Assembly (NCBI RefSeq): GCF_011397635.1
Contig: NC_064760.1
Location: forward strand, 32,259,856 to 32,323,855
DNA from: Epinephelus fuscoguttatus
Taxonomy: Eukaryota; Chordata; Actinopteri; Perciformes; Serranidae
Direction: 5' to 3'
Length of the DNA stretch: 64,000 nt
How positions within the stretch are numbered: position 1 is the stretch's first letter; the number at the start of each line of letters is the position of its first letter. Positions 25,253 to 39,714 of this stretch are shown piece by piece. A program made the position numbers and the translations under genes. The notes beneath the pieces are model-generated. The model searched no databases. It saw only the letters and a list, made by a program, of their open reading frames with translations, and was not told the origin of the DNA.

Positions 25253-28200
25253 TGTCCACCACCATCAGTTTCTGACTTGTTTTTCCTGGGCTTTTATTTT
25301 TAGTATGGCACAATGGCACTGGAGAGTCACTCCATAGGTGTCTTTTACACTGGGGACACTGCGAACATGTGTCCCTACCACTGTTCCTATCACTATTTAA
25401 AAGCATAATTTGTTCAAAATCTTCTGAAAATGAGCTTGCACCAAGAAATGTTAACAAACGCTTTGAAAAAGGCTCATTTGCAGTATAAGAAAACACACAA
25501 TGTCACAATGTCAGTACAAAGAAACAAATGTGCACTGTGCAAAAAGCATAATGCAAATTTTAAATATGTTAAAAATGCAAAAGAAAAAGATCCCCCCTAG
25601 CCTACTGATCCTAAAATGACGTGCATGCGCTGATCAGTAAATTTAACAAATTTTTCAAGACATTTCCTCCAATAATTAGTGCATAAACCAGATTGCAGGA
25701 AATGAAGAGTTTGTCATCTAAACTTGCCTGGGTTGGGAAATTTTAGAACATCACATTGCCAAAAATCACTTATGTTAAAGTCTGTTTAAAAAAATTTCCA
25801 CAGTGACTCCCATGTGTCAATCCCCAGAGATGGCAGGGTGCTGTCCTCTTGGACTTTTCATTTGTTGAGCAAAGGGTAAGAAAACTACCGCATTGGTCAT
25901 TTGTTAAAAATAAATAAACAAATAAATGAAGTTTACATTTGCCTAACAGGAGACCTCTTGCATGCAAATATTTACTGTTCTTCTCCAAAAGCAAATATAG
26001 AACTGTTCTGAATTATGTAATTCCCACTCTCCTAGTAGCAGTTGGTGTTGGTGTCTGTTAACGATGACCATGATCTCTCAAACAGAGCCAAATCGTTGTT
26101 ATGCCTAAGCTCAACCAAACCTTAACTACAAAGGTTACAGCGCTCATATGCATCACAGTCAGCTGTGCTTGAAGAGCACTGACAGATAATGCTGATGGGG
26201 GCAAAGATCACAGAACAAAACACTGTCGACACACATTTTTTAATCATTTAGGTTGCATGACTTATTGAAAAAACTCACTTTATTGAAAACAAAACAGTAA
26301 TGATGGATGAATATGCATATGTATATGTACATGCATGCTCTAAACTTACAGTTGACCTATATAATACATCAAGGTAACTTCATACAACAGTTTTTATGAT
26401 ATCTTATGAATTAGTGCTGCTGCTAAGGTCCTGTAAAATTCACTTAAACTCACCTAAAATGCCTATTTAAGGCTCACCCAAAGTAAACTGAGGGTTGATC
26501 TAGTTCCATTTTTAGTAAATGTACATGCATAATCTCATTTGAAACATGGTGCTTAACCTTTTTTTCCCCAACTGTCAGAATCACTGGAAGTGCTTCTGTC
26601 ACTGAGTTATATAAGTTTCAACATACTAAAATATGTATTTTTTCATATTTTATTGAAAAAAAAAAGGTGCTGCAGATGACTGGAACTGGGAGGTATTCGC
26701 TGGAGAGCATAATAAGGGCCATATCATAAAGCATCACCTAGTCCAAATTCAAATTAGTTGACAATATCACAGAAAATAAACACTTAAAAAAGCATGTTTT
26801 TTTGAAAGGTTTTGTCCAGGCACTTTTCAAAAAAGGAGGGTAAAACAGTGCACTGAAAGAGTGAATATGAGTGAAAAACAAGTCAGCACAGACACAATGT
26901 CTATTGAGGAGCATACTGTAAGTATTAAAAAATGATAAAAAAAAGACCTTGAGACAACAAAGGAGCCATTTGTTTATCATTTCTGTACATTTACAACAGT
27001 GTGTGGGGCCTGTAAGGAGTTCAAATCTGCGAGAGCTTCAGCGTATCATTGACTACAAGACCCTTAAGCCTCGGGAATGTTTGGCCAATTGCTGGTGCTT
27101 TAACTAGTTTGGTACAACAGGAAATCACAGTGATGCACATTCCCTCAGGTCAGGCCCTGCTTGGCTATGGAGGCCATAGTGACAGCATTTGAAGCTCCCA
27201 TTGGCTCAAGTGAGGTATCATTGGAAAGCCCAGAAACTCGCCTCCATTTTGAAGTCCTGTACGGCCAGCTTGTGTAGATAAAAGAGAGATAAAGAGAAAT
27301 TATGGGTCATTTGTGGAATGTTTGAAATGATGCAGCCGCAGTTTGTGGATATCTACAGATGTAATAATGTGATTGGACTAAAGGTTTCGCTGGATTTAGA
27401 TTGTCTAGACCTCTGAGAGTGTATGAGCTGTGATTCTGTCTGGAAAATATGATCTCTGGATTATGATGGCATTTCATAGGTTAGTAGTAACTGTTTACGT
27501 CTGACAGATGTGTTTATTGAACCTGCTGTGGTGGTTGTATCTTGAAATGGTCAGCGTTAATGGAGTGTAGCTTTCCAAGGATAAGTCTTATGAGTAAACC
27601 ACTTCAACAACAACAAATACAGCAGATGTTTTACATTTCAAAATCATTGAAATAACCTTAGGCAGACTTGTGGGCAGGGTGTCGGCTTTCTAACAGTTTA
27701 GGAAAAGAATCATTGTTGGTTGTTGTGTTGTTAAATACTTAACATGACATGTTAAGGACATGACATGATGTGACATAACATTTGGTTTCAAATGGGACAC
27801 AAACACATCTCCTTGGTCAAAGTACTGTGTTTGTTTGACCCGACCACCCCCATACATGAACTCTGTCACTCTTTATACTTCACCACCTCACTTCCTCCTT
27901 TGCTCCCATCATATGAGGGAGGACAGTCTGTAGCACATAGGTTACGTAATCACACCCTTCTGGCTCACAAGGAAGTACAGTGCATTACTGATATACTAGA
28001 ATATCTACGATATTTAAAAATGAAATGTTGATATCATGTTTATAATATACATATGATAACATTGTGTAAATAATCCAGCGCCTCTTGAGTAATTTTCTTT
28101 TCGTTCTCACTTTGTCTCCCTCCCCCAATGCCATCTGGTTGCCTTTTCACCATCCATTAAGTGTAACTGCTTTTTTAGTACGCTATTGTAAAGTTATGGT

Positions 28201-28321
28201 TACAGACTCTCTCTTCACCTTCCTACACTTGTATTTAAGTGTAAGTCATTTGCCATAAGAAGAGAAAAAATGTACAAGAGACAGAGTTATAGATGAAGGC
28301 TGGCATTTTCCCCAGAATTTC

Positions 28322-28323
<2 letters not shown>

Positions 28324-28355
<32 letters not shown>
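28324..28355. repeat. (TA)n microsatellite
   Basis: Sixteen or so uninterrupted TA units. Confidence 0.97.
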
Positions 28356-28358
<3 letters not shown>

Positions 28359-31300
28359 AATATTATCATTATTCTGAGTTTTTTTGGCCACGATAATCAT
28401 GTAGTGAAAATCTAACATTGTGTGTACAAACTGAAAAAGAACAGCCTGTATTAAGGACTTGAAACGGTGTCTTTGATACTGTTATGCTGGGACACTGTAC
28501 ATTCCCACTTCATCAAAACATAAAACACCCTCTTCACAAACTTTTGCATTTAATCTTTCAAGAAATGATACATTTTCCTCCATGAGACTGCCTCAGAAGA
28601 ATAATTTATATGGGTACATATCTGAGGAAAAAACGTGGATTAAATGGGCCAAATGAGGCAAAGCCATCTAGTTTTCTCTCACAGTAACAGATGTTTGGGA
28701 TAAGAGTGTGACAACCATGCAATAAACTTTTTTATACTTGTTTCTTGACAGCTCTAGCTGGAAAATAGATTGAATATCTTACTAGGACAAATTAAGACCA
28801 GTTGTGTTATGTTAATAATTCACTGGAAATGGTGCTTGACATGATTATTCATCTTTGGTAAGAAAAAAATTAAAGATTTAATCATCCAAAAATACTCCAA
28901 CTTTCTTGAGTTTCACTTTTTGCAGTATGAAAGTTTATCATTTAGATTCATATCATCCTGTTCCCACAAATGGAAAGTTGGGGTAAAGTTAGTTTTGGGT
29001 TGGTTTCCTCTGACTGGATGAGGAATAACACCAGTGGCTCTGTGAGATGTTTCACTTTCTCCTCAGAGCCAAAGTTGGAGCAGAAGCAGAGCAGCTGTCT
29101 GGAGGTGTGGAATATTGACCAACAACAGACGACACATGAAAGAGTCCAGCCTTTCTGCTGTCCTTCATTAGGACTTGTCCGGGAGGCAGCTGGATGTACT
29201 TACCTTTAATAGTGCTGATAATTAGCCCTGCCATTCTACATTCACCCGACGTAAACACACTGCCACTCACACACACACACAAAACCACGCACACATCACT
29301 GGGTTTATTACTTGGAAGGGAATCATTATCAGGGATAATTTGAAAGCAATTTTGAGGCTCACCTATTACCTCTGTTTTGGTTCCTCCTGGTCATTAGCAG
29401 AGCTGTCAGGAAGATTGAATATTACACATTTAGAGGGGGGTCCCTGACTCCAGGTGTCAGGAGAGGTTAGGTAGAGCAAACGCAATGACAGACCATCACA
29501 CAGAAAGCCACGGCCTGTCCCCTGAACTGCACCTACATTTGTGTGTCTTGTTGAGAAATGAGTTTGGTTAGTAATTGTGCGTATTTATCACCAGGGGGAT
29601 GATAATGGTCTGGCTGAGATAATTCTGGGCTGGTATTGGCTAAAGCGGTTGTGCCAGTGTTGGAGGAGGAAGTAAAGCACGTCTCACCATTTTTTTTTCT
29701 TACTGTGAGAGATTAATCACTGTTTCAGGAGATGCGCTGGAGAGGCTGTGGAATATCAATAAAGGGCCCAATTATGAATTTGAGGTGTGGCCATTGTCTG
29801 CGGAAGCCTTCCTCTTTGCCGGATTAATTATGAGGCTGCCTTCTACCTGCTGATTTTATTAAACCTTTTCATGTCTCAACTTCCATCTATTCTTTGGGCA
29901 TTAATATGCAGATCAAAAAGGAGACAGATTTTCTCTGGCAAACAGCGAGGTCATGCTTCAAATTAGCATATTACTAATCTACATAAAATTGCTCCAAAGA
30001 CATAGTCTTGTTAGAGTCGCAGCTCTGGGTGCAGTTACCACGTCGGCTAAACCGTGACAAGGTTGAGTGGGCTTGTTATTCTAAATGTAACACTATTAAC
30101 TTTACACTGGTACATTCCATGGTATGTGCTTGCATATATTTCGTCTAAATGGCGCTGCGTTCATGGTCTGTGAGTTACAACTCTTTGTACTGGATATCAG
30201 TCCGTTTTAAACTTCACTCACTCAACTGCTTCGGCTCAAAGTATTAAAGAGTGAAATTGAAAGACAGAGAGAGGTGTCTTTGCCAATGTCTGAGGGCTTA
30301 TTAACAGACACTAGTGGAACGGGCGAGCCTGGATCCTATGAATAATCTGCCTGAGTGTTGTTGATATTTACAAGCTGAATGCAAATGTCATCGTCTCTAT
30401 AGATCATCTCTTTCCCCTCGTGCCTGCTGCTCGGGTCTGTTTTGTATTCTCTCAGCACTTTAAGGTAAAGCTGGAGAAAATTAAATCATGAAATCATTAC
30501 TGAGAAAGGTCAGAACATAAATATTTCATAATCTGATATTTTCTATGTTAGATTGAGTTTATGCATGGTGATGTTAAGGCTGTGAGAATACAGCAATATC
30601 AGTCCTCTGTGTCTCTATCTTAGCTAAGCGAGTTCACGCTGCGATGGCAGGAAAATCGCCGGGAAATTTCTGCTGAATGTCCAAACTCAGGCCAAGTCTG
30701 GACAATGACGAATGAAAAATGGGGCCGCTGCACTTCTTTGTAGTCTTTGCTCCAGCTGTCTTGCATAAGTTAATCCTTTTTTACCACTTCAGGCAGATCA
30801 ATAAGGTTCTATACCTGCTGGTCCAACTAATAAAACGGTCGGGTAACCCAAGTCTCTGCAGCGTGTCCTGGGGTGCTGAGGCCCACAAGTCTGTGCACTC
30901 CGGCTCCCCACACCCTTCCCTTTCTTAATGATCAGGATTAGAAAGGCTGGGGCCTCTACTGTAGGAGGAAGCAGCTGCTTCCATGCTCATTATAACCTCA
31001 CAACTCCATAGAGTGGTAACAGCTGGAACACACGTTTCAGAGGGAGAGAGCTGGGATACTACGAAGATCTCATGTGGCAATAAGCATTCCACACTACGCG
31101 GTGAGCTGCAGCGCCGTGGCATCGCATGACAAGCAGATGACAAGGAGAACAGAAGCGAGCTGACTGATGCATTAATGGAATCATTTGTTTAGGTGTTTTG
31201 TAATTTGATGTTATCAGCTCGTGTCTGCCGATCGAAAATTCTGCTCAACTTTTCATTACTTTTATGTCATCTCGTAATCACCCAAACTCGTGTGTAGATG

Positions 31301-33520
31301 AAGAGATGGATCTGTGGCAGCATAACAACAGTATCACTTAATAGAGCACTTTAATCAAGGGCTGTGGTGTGGTTAAATGACAACTGTTATCTCCACCAGA
31401 CTATATCTGCTGCAGATGATGATAACAAGATGAGGTGGGCTAATGAAAGGGATGGTGAAGTACGCTGATAAGGCCGCCTAGCCACAGTCCAGACTCAAAT
31501 ATTACTTTAATGACTTGATCATCCTTTGCATTCATAATGGAAATGGGGCTTGTCTGCAGCGGATTGATAAAGCGGTTACAGTGTGCCACAGTGACAGGCC
31601 ATTTGCCAAACATAAAATCTCACGGCTGTACCTGCACCGAAACACAGACGTACTGCAAATACAGCCGCGTGGCGACAGAAGCAGACATCAGCTTGACATG
31701 GAGACACTTAGTAATGACGTTTATAAATTGAATGGCTTGAGCTGCCACACTCGACGTCTCCTAAATACCTGAAGAAATTGAGTTTAAGTTCTCTGAGAGC
31801 ATCCATTTTCTTTCTGCCTGCCAGCGGCATTACAACCCCCCTGCTGTGAGAATGTGAAATATCCCTGCTGGCTGGCAAGGCCAAGGCTAGGGCTGAGGCT
31901 GAGGCGAGACGGACTCTGTAAATTACCCAACGCCTCGCCTTCTATAATTCTCCACTAATTGTCTGGAAGGCTCTGTATTCAGGTGTGGAATAATACTGAC
32001 CTGGGTGGTGTGTTGAAATTCCACTGCTTCACTCCCCGGGGTCACATTTACAATATCCAGCTCTGCAGAGCTGTGAATCTAGAGTTTAGCCTTCTGCATG
32101 AGGTAATGAAGAGCCGCACGCATTCAGAAGAATTCCTCCTCTGCCGTGATGAGGCAGTGGCACCTTTGGGCCTATTATCGCAACACTGCTGTGACAGGTA
32201 CAGACGCTTCACACCCTGAAGACCCTGAACTTTCATTACAGAGCACCTCTGAGGAGGTGCCGGAATCATAACAAGGACTTTTATGTTCCTACATCCATCC
32301 TATCATGCCTGGGATAGAGCTCCAATAATAGCATGAGAGAGACAGAGAGGGGGGGGTGGGGGCAGCAGTAAAACAAATGAAACTCAAACACAGAAACAGA
32401 TGATAATGGAGAATAAGCAAGACAATAAGGAAGGGGAGAAAAAAAGAAAAGATTTTGCATGATAAAGTGGTGCATAACAAAAGCTCCACAGCAGGCCTAA
32501 AGCAACTCCGTAGCAAGCCTCCTTTCCATTGTAACCCTGCTACTGAATGTATGGGCACCATGTGGGTATGCATACATGCTGTACCACATTCTCCCCCATG
32601 ATGACTAATGAAGTTGACACAGGGCTTTCAACTATTCATGACTTGAGGCCTGAATTATTTGTTGGGTTGATGTAAGCAGGCGAACTGTGTTTCCAGCGAT
32701 CAGGCCCTGAAAAAGAAAAAAAAAATAGCTGTCCCCCTCTGTGGGAATCTTCTGACTAGGCGTGCCTTTGATTTCAGAAACACTGTCTCTGTTTCCTACA
32801 TCAGCTCCTCGCAGTTTACAGCAACTCCTTGGGGTGGACGCTCCGTGCAGCTGTGGGCATGTGAGTGAGAGAGATGGAGAGACAGGGAAAAAGAAAAGGA
32901 AGAAGCTAAGCTAAAGCTCATTATGCTTCTTGCTTACAGGCGTTGTGTGGATATTCTATTAGCCATATCTAAAGTGTAATTGTACCGTTGGGGGGGGGGG
33001 GGGCACAATGTTGTCGGGGTGCCAAGCTTTCTCTCAGCGACTAGCGAAGTGTGGTAATCTCACACACCATCTCATTACAGTTTAAACCCCCAGCAGCTGC
33101 TCGCATTAGACTTTTATTACACGCTGCCGCTCACAGCTGTGCTGGCATAGGCCTGGACAGGATGGTGAGAGACGGGAACAAAGACAGACAGACACAGGGA
33201 TTCCAGCACAACATTTGGCTCCCATCAAAAAAGTGGAAATATCGAAGCAGAGGGTTGTAATGACCCTAACAGCCTTCTCAGTGTGATAGCTGTGCGGCCC
33301 CCTCTACCCCCAGACCCTAAACCGAGGCCAAGGACAGTCGCACAGATGGACCAAGTCAAAGCCAGTCAGATTGGGATTCAATCAAAACTGCCAGAGCAGT
33401 GGTCATGCAAAAGCTTCATGCAGGGACAGCTTTCATAAGCATTTGTCTCGTTCTGAAAGCAGTATGGGGCGGTGGTACTCTGTTATCTCAACAGTCACAT
33501 CTGTTTTAAGCCCCTGTAGA

Positions 33521-33589
33521 TGTGTGTGTGTGTGGTGCATATGTGTGTGTGTGGTGCACATGTGTGTGTGTGGTGCACATGTGTGTGTC
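33521..33589. repeat. 19-bp minisatellite (TG-rich with GGTGCAC)
   Basis: A unit of TG repeats ending GGTGCACA recurs exactly every 19 bp (GGTGCA at 33534, 33553 and 33572), with a fourth partial copy. It looks like a slipped TG microsatellite. Confidence 0.9.
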
Positions 33590-34074
33590 TATATACATAA
33601 TGTATACAGGCAATACGCTCAACTTCAACAACTGCACGACATGTAAAATATATTTTATTACGTCTTACAAGCAGAGCTGTTGGCATATATTAAGTGTTGA
33701 TGTCAAGAGTCAAAGGTCACCCTAAGAAAAACTAATGTCTATGTTGAATTATTTTATTATAGTTTCTTTTTATATGTATTTATTCAGTTAACAGTCCAGT
33801 TATATATATGTAAATTTGTTTCCCAAGCATTAAAATCTAGATGGGTTTCAAAGCCTGTGCCACACTGGCCCAAAAGTAGTTGAATTTAAATATATTAAAT
33901 CTAAAAATATTGTAGTATAAATGCTATAAATGTTATGTGGTAGAAAAATGATTAGACATGAAGGAATGTGTGGTTTGTGCATTGTCCTCGGTCATGGTTC
34001 AGTATTTTGAAAGGCATTACACTCCTTCATTTTCGGCATGCAATATGTGAGGAGGCCCTGAGCATCTGGAGGTT

Positions 34075-34697
34075 AAGGCTACATCCATCCACACTGGCGT
34101 CCAAAATACTGCGGTGTATTCAAACCCCTAAATTGGAGACCTTTAAAAATGCTGCTGACCCCATTTTAGTTTGACAACTCCGAGATTGCATTTTAGTCTG
34201 TAAGCGCGGATTCGGAGAAATTTGAAAATGAAGATGCAGACACTCGAGGTCACTTCACAATTGGATCTTATCAGTCAATACGTGTCAAGCCAAAATATTA
34301 TAGCTAGACCAACATAGCTTGTGTGATTTCATCCTTCTTGTGTGGGTACTCCTTTCCCACTGCAATGGCTTCCTCTGGCGATGGATAATGCTCCCAGTCC
34401 CGCTCTGATGGCACTTTTTTTTGCTGTGCACAGACTTCCAATCTGTTTTCCACCACCTTGACAGCCTGATACTCACGTGTTACTTCAGTAACAGTTCCAC
34501 CCCACTGCTGGTCCAATAAAGAAATATCTGTTCTTACTTTTTGCCATTGCTGTTCTTCCTTCATATTATTTTCTGTAACTAAGCAACCAATCGCAGAGTA
34601 GACAATCTGCTTCCTGTTTACACGAATGGTTATCGCATATGCGTGTTAGTATGACTTGAATTTTTCTGAAACAGTGCTAAAATGCCTGTGTGTGAGG
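34075..34697. mobile_element. MITE with GGCTACATCCA termini
   Basis: The left end AAGGCTACATCCATCCACAC and the reverse complement of the right end (GCCTCACACACAGGCAT) are degenerate inverted repeats of a common fish MITE (foldback type, GTTTTCAAAC-like interior). A minus-strand frame of 86 codons lies inside (34304-34564) with no recognised domain. Confidence 0.6.
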
Positions 34698-36152
34698 CAA
34701 TGCTGGGCTCATTACTCTAAAAATGTTTTACATTACTCAGTACTTGCAACTCTTTTCAAAAGTAAAATTATTACTTTACTCATCACTTCCTGCCGACAGT
34801 AATTTGTTACACTACTCGTTATATTACTTTTCCCTCACACCCCACAAAATTGAAAATTGTGTCCTTTCTCCTCAAAATTAAGACTTTGAATGTAATCCCT
34901 GTGTCAGGGCGCATTCACACCAGGATAGTCAAGGGGACTCGGTTTGACTGGGCGGGGAATGACGAAAAATTTCACACCTTCATTTGGTTCGGTTCACTTT
35001 CACACTGCAGTTTTTAAAGCGGACTAAACTGCCTGGACAATGTCACGCAGTTACAATAGCTGCTTGTTTGGGGGCAGTATTGCCCGAAATGACCACTGAC
35101 CAGGAAGAAAAAAAGCATGAGGAAGAAAACCTGGCTCATCGATTGGCCAGGACCAAAAACGGAAATCATCCCCTTCAGCCGGCTTGATCACCACAAAAAC
35201 ACCAAACACCAAAATGCACTGCACTCTACATCACTTCCTCTCTTTGGTTCACTTCCTCTCTTTGGATAGTCTGTTTGCATTTCCCACCGTAAGCGAACCA
35301 CACCAGGGTTCACTTGCAAGTGAACCGAGACCCTCAGTTTTCAAGCGGACCAGGTTCGCTCATTTGGTCCGCACCAGAGTTCGAATGACAATCACACCAC
35401 TCCAAACGAACCGAACTATCTGCAGAAGTGGACCAGGGTTCGTTTAAAGCTGACCAAATAGCGCCAGTGTGAATGCGTCCTTAGTGTCAGGGTAATCACC
35501 AAGAAGTGCCACTAAGGCTAGATAGCTTGCAATTGTTTTGTTTTGTTTTTTTTTTTTTTTAACCTGGGGTCTTCAGTTGCCTGTGATTGCTATTTTCCCA
35601 AGGATCTGTTTGAAAGACACAAAGTCACTCTTGGAGCAACATTTCATCCATCACATATCCAGCCACAAGTTTCATTAGCTCTGTGGAGCTTGCTGCCGTC
35701 CACAATTAAAATCCAGTTTTGGTTGTTTAGCCAGTGCAGGGCCACAGCCATCCTCCGCGGCCGCAGAGGGCTCACCTACGGTTGCTGACATTTCCACAAG
35801 CTTCACATTGTTGTGCGGTCGGTTATAGTAGCCAAGGTGTTCCAGACCAGAGGTTTGAGCACGTGTTTGTTGCAGTGGAAAGAGTTTTACTCCAGCTACC
35901 TACAGCAACAATTTACTTGTCATCTTTCCTTCCAAAAATATCAAAGTAATGTGAGTATTTCCAGCCACATAAGGTAAGTGTTTCTGTCTTTCAAACTACT
36001 GCTGCTGATTTGTGACATGCATGACAACAAAAGTTGTAACAAGTCATTTGTTTTTGGGGTACCTGTAGTATTATTGCTGAAATTTTATTAGTAATTAGTT
36101 ACACTACTCGTCACTAGTAATAATATCACTGTACATGTTACTGCCCAACTGA
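34698..36152. mobile_element. DNA transposon relic with TGGGC termini, host of a nested MITE
   Basis: The left end CAATGCTGGGCTCATTACTC and the reverse complement of the right end (CTCAGTTGGGCAGTAACATG) match imperfectly. The interior near both ends has the repeated TTACACTACTCGT and AGTAATTAGTTAC motifs of this fish family. It begins exactly where the previous MITE ends and contains the element at 34906-35483. Confidence 0.65.
34906..35483. mobile_element. MITE with GCGCATTCACACC termini, nested
   Basis: The left end AGGGCGCATTCACACCAGG pairs with the reverse complement of the right end (AAGGACGCATTCACACTGGC). GTGTCAGG occurs at both edges (34901-34908 overlapping the left terminus, and 35484-35491), consistent with an 8-bp duplication of hAT type. 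The interior is full of GGTTCG and GGTTCACTT inverted motifs. Confidence 0.75.
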
Positions 36153-39100
36153 GATTGTTTTCACTTTAAGGTGCTATGTTAAAATGAAACGGCGTCAGTG
36201 TGTATAGTGAGAACCTTGATGTTCCTGAATTCCATAGTAAGAAGTCTGTACCAAGGGTGACATGACACTGTTTTGCCTCCACTAAGGTCACACAATTGTA
36301 CATGATTCCATATGATGTGGGACTTACTGTTAAAAGCTGAGTGAATGTGATGTTAGTTGAAACTTTTGGTACATCTCTGTCCATGCACACGTGCTGTAAC
36401 CTACCTAGAGCTTAAATAAGAACAACTGGTGCGCATGGAGTTTGTTCTATTATTTATCTAAGTGAAGACTGACCTGAGGTACAAGTTTTCTACATCGTGT
36501 TATAAAATATCTATCAAGGGTTCATTTTTTATTTTTTGAACTTTTAAAAAATAAACTTCCTGTCGGATGCTAAAACTCACAGAACAACCTGCAGCCCTGC
36601 TTATAAGGCTTTTATTGGAAGATTTAAATTGTTTATAGGTTTATAGGTATAATGCAACAGAAATGAATGACACAAAAAGTGGTTTAAAAAAATGAAGATA
36701 TTTTTGGGAAGAGATAATTTACCCTTCTGGCATTCTTCTGGTGTTTCTGGCTGGTGTATACAGACAGAGCTAAAACAAATTTAGGTTTGTCTGAGAAAAT
36801 GAGTTCCCTGATAAAAAGCAGGATACAAAGACAACATTTAGTGTTGATTGTTCAGTGTGGTGCGGAACGGAAAGGTGTCTCAATTAATCTGTACCAGCTG
36901 TACATATATACAGCACTCAGGAGGAACAAAATAACATGAACACAATAAAATGCAGTCCAATACAACAGCACCAACATCTAAAGCATAAAAACATAATTAA
37001 CAGCTTTTTGACAGTCCATGTTAATATGTTTCTGCAGGGTGATTACATTAAACTGCTGTTTTGCACAGGTGTTCCTATTATTGTGTCCACTGCCTGTATT
37101 CATATACACACACACATTCTCTCTCTCTCTGTGGGTGCACAGTCAGTAAGTCAGTCTGTGCAGCCACAGTGTGTGTGCACACTCGTCTGTGTGTGTCTCA
37201 CCTTGACTTCAGCGTGAATGCGGCGTACTCGCAGAGGACACTGGGACACAGAGCCCAGCTGGGGAGGGAGATGAAACACAGCTGGGGATAATTAAACCCA
37301 GCACTGTCTCCATGAAGGGGGCCAGGCTGGTCTGGTGTCCCCCAGACAGAGCAGCTTGGATTGGGGACTGACTACACCACAGTCTCCCTTCACTGTGTTG
37401 CCGGATCAGAGGAAAAGGCACAAATCTGACAGCGACTCAGTGGTGGAAATGTGTCTGGATAAAAACCCAAAGACACAGCTTGACTTTGTTGTTATTCCCC
37501 TAAATGAACAATACTTTGTGATGCCACTCATCAGCTCTCGTCCCCTCTCATCTGTGCATTGCAGTGATAGACAATGCACAAGTGGAGGCTGGAAAGATAA
37601 TTGGCCAGAGCACTGATAATATGGAGGTGAACTGTAGCAGACCTGGCCAACTTTATCAGCTCTAAATTTGCCTTGGCTCTGTATGAAGCGTGGACGCTGG
37701 CCATATCACAGCCAGGGCTTGCCCGCATCAAGCTGGGGCTGGGGTTTGTCTAATTTGAGGAATGCCTTTTCCTGTTTCTCCTCCACAAGGCTGATTAATT
37801 TACAATGGCACCGCTCTCTGTCTCTGCCTGGTTATGTATCATTGGAAAGGAAACGGTTTACTTTGGATGTTGTGTTAGAAAAGTGAAACCCTCTCCAGAT
37901 CGCCCAAATATCTTTTTAAAAACCTATACAGCATGCCAACTCAAACAGCTTTAGATTGAATGAATTGACCTGTCCTACATTTAAAATGCCTGTACTTGGT
38001 TCGATGATAAAACGGCACTTTCCAAGAACCATCAAACTCCTCGCCGTTGCCAAAGCTGCCGAGGTGAATGACCTAACGCTCAAAAATTGCAATGTGATTA
38101 ATCAGGAGAGTCTCAGGGAGGAGCGTACTGCTGGCTGTGCCTGTGCTATCACCACTGTTTTCACTTCCCACTGTTTGTTAGAATAAGTTAGACTGCTGAG
38201 CAGAAACCATTTGATCACAAAGGCATTGAGTTGGCTCATTAATGATGCCGTTAATGGCATCCTCCATCATTCCGGAATCACTATGTTGTTGCACAAGCAG
38301 TCAATACAGCAGGCATTTCACTGCCTTTATTAAGTTACACTTTACTGGTCTGTAAAATTTGACTGCAGACATTTTATTTGCCACTTCTTGATAGCTATGC
38401 TTGAAATATGGCCAGTGTGGAGCATGTAGGTGCATCTATCTCGCTCTCCAACGTGAGCTTATCTCACACTCCCCCGGTTGTAAATAACGCTTGTCTCCCG
38501 TCTCTCCTCACTCACTGTTTTGCTACTTCATCGAAACCTTCACCTGTGTGTAACTTTGTCGCCTACACCATAAAAAGAATTGAACAAGGCCAGTGGGAGA
38601 TCATTAGCCGTGGTTAGGTCAGTTATTTGTCTGATCAGAGCCTTGACGCTTAGTCTGTGCAATATGTCTCCATTACAGAAATCACTATAATGTATTCCTC
38701 AGTAGTAGAGAGTCCAATCGCTCCATTTGTAAGTGAACAGCTACAGGATTTTTGATTAAATCCCAAGGTGCAAACTTAGATGAAATGAGCTTCATTGGCA
38801 GTGATATTACCATTTATTGCCTGAGCTTTCACAAGAAATTGTAGTCTAACAAAGCTCCCTTTTTCCATCGCTGTCAATTTCCATGACAAGCATGGAGCTC
38901 ATAGTCAGTAGCTCTGCTGTAAACAACACACACGTACAGATGTGCACACGGCATGATCAGTCAGACATGAGTTGCAAAATAGACTCTGGATGCATTATCA
39001 AGCGGATTAGAAGCATAACTGATAAACCCTGTAAGCAGAGCAGCTCACAAACAACTCATCTGTTTGTTCATTTGGCCTTCATATTTGCTCCAGTCTCTGT

Positions 39101-39641
39101 AACCAACAGAGAATGAGAATGACACTCATTTCATATCAGGTAACTATAGAGATTAGCAAACATACCCTCCCGCTTTGGTTGCCATCGCAGCGCTGATAAC
39201 AGCGCTTCCTGCCTCAGTTCTACACAAACATGGTGCAAACCAAACATTTCAATTTCAGTGCATCTTCATGTCTGTGAGAGGACCATTAAACCGAGGCCTA
39301 ATAAACGCAGCTAACCATGATGGATGACTGAACAACTTCATAGTCCTCTTCCTGCCTCGTTGGAGATAAGTTGTTTCCGCAATGCTTCATGCATTGTGAC
39401 GTCTCCTCCGGGTTCTTGCAGGGGAGGGGCCCACTCCACCCCTTGAATCCATCAGGCTTTAGAGGGGGGCTCTGTGCAGCTTGTTAGAGTAACACGTATG
39501 ACCGTGTAGGAGCCCTAATGAGCGGGGAGCTAGCCGGGAGAACCGTGTCTGGACGACAGAGAACATAAATCTCCTGTCCTGCTCTGCGCCCTGGGGACTG
39601 CACAAACACCAAAATTGTGTGAGTCTGCGTGAATCTACAGA

Positions 39642-39644
<3 letters not shown>

Positions 39645-39710
<66 letters not shown>
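39645..39710. repeat. (TG)n microsatellite
   Basis: Thirty-three uninterrupted TG units. Confidence 0.98.

Positions 39711-39714
<4 letters not shown>

Larger units (their letters stand above)
25266..34074. other. Intergenic region without recognisable genes
   Basis: No supported exon on either strand. It includes a TA microsatellite (28324-28355), a 19-bp minisatellite (33521-33589), a G homopolymer near 32,990, and an unusually TAAT-rich, low-complexity-free block at about 29,560-30,000 that may be a conserved regulatory element. Confidence 0.6.
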
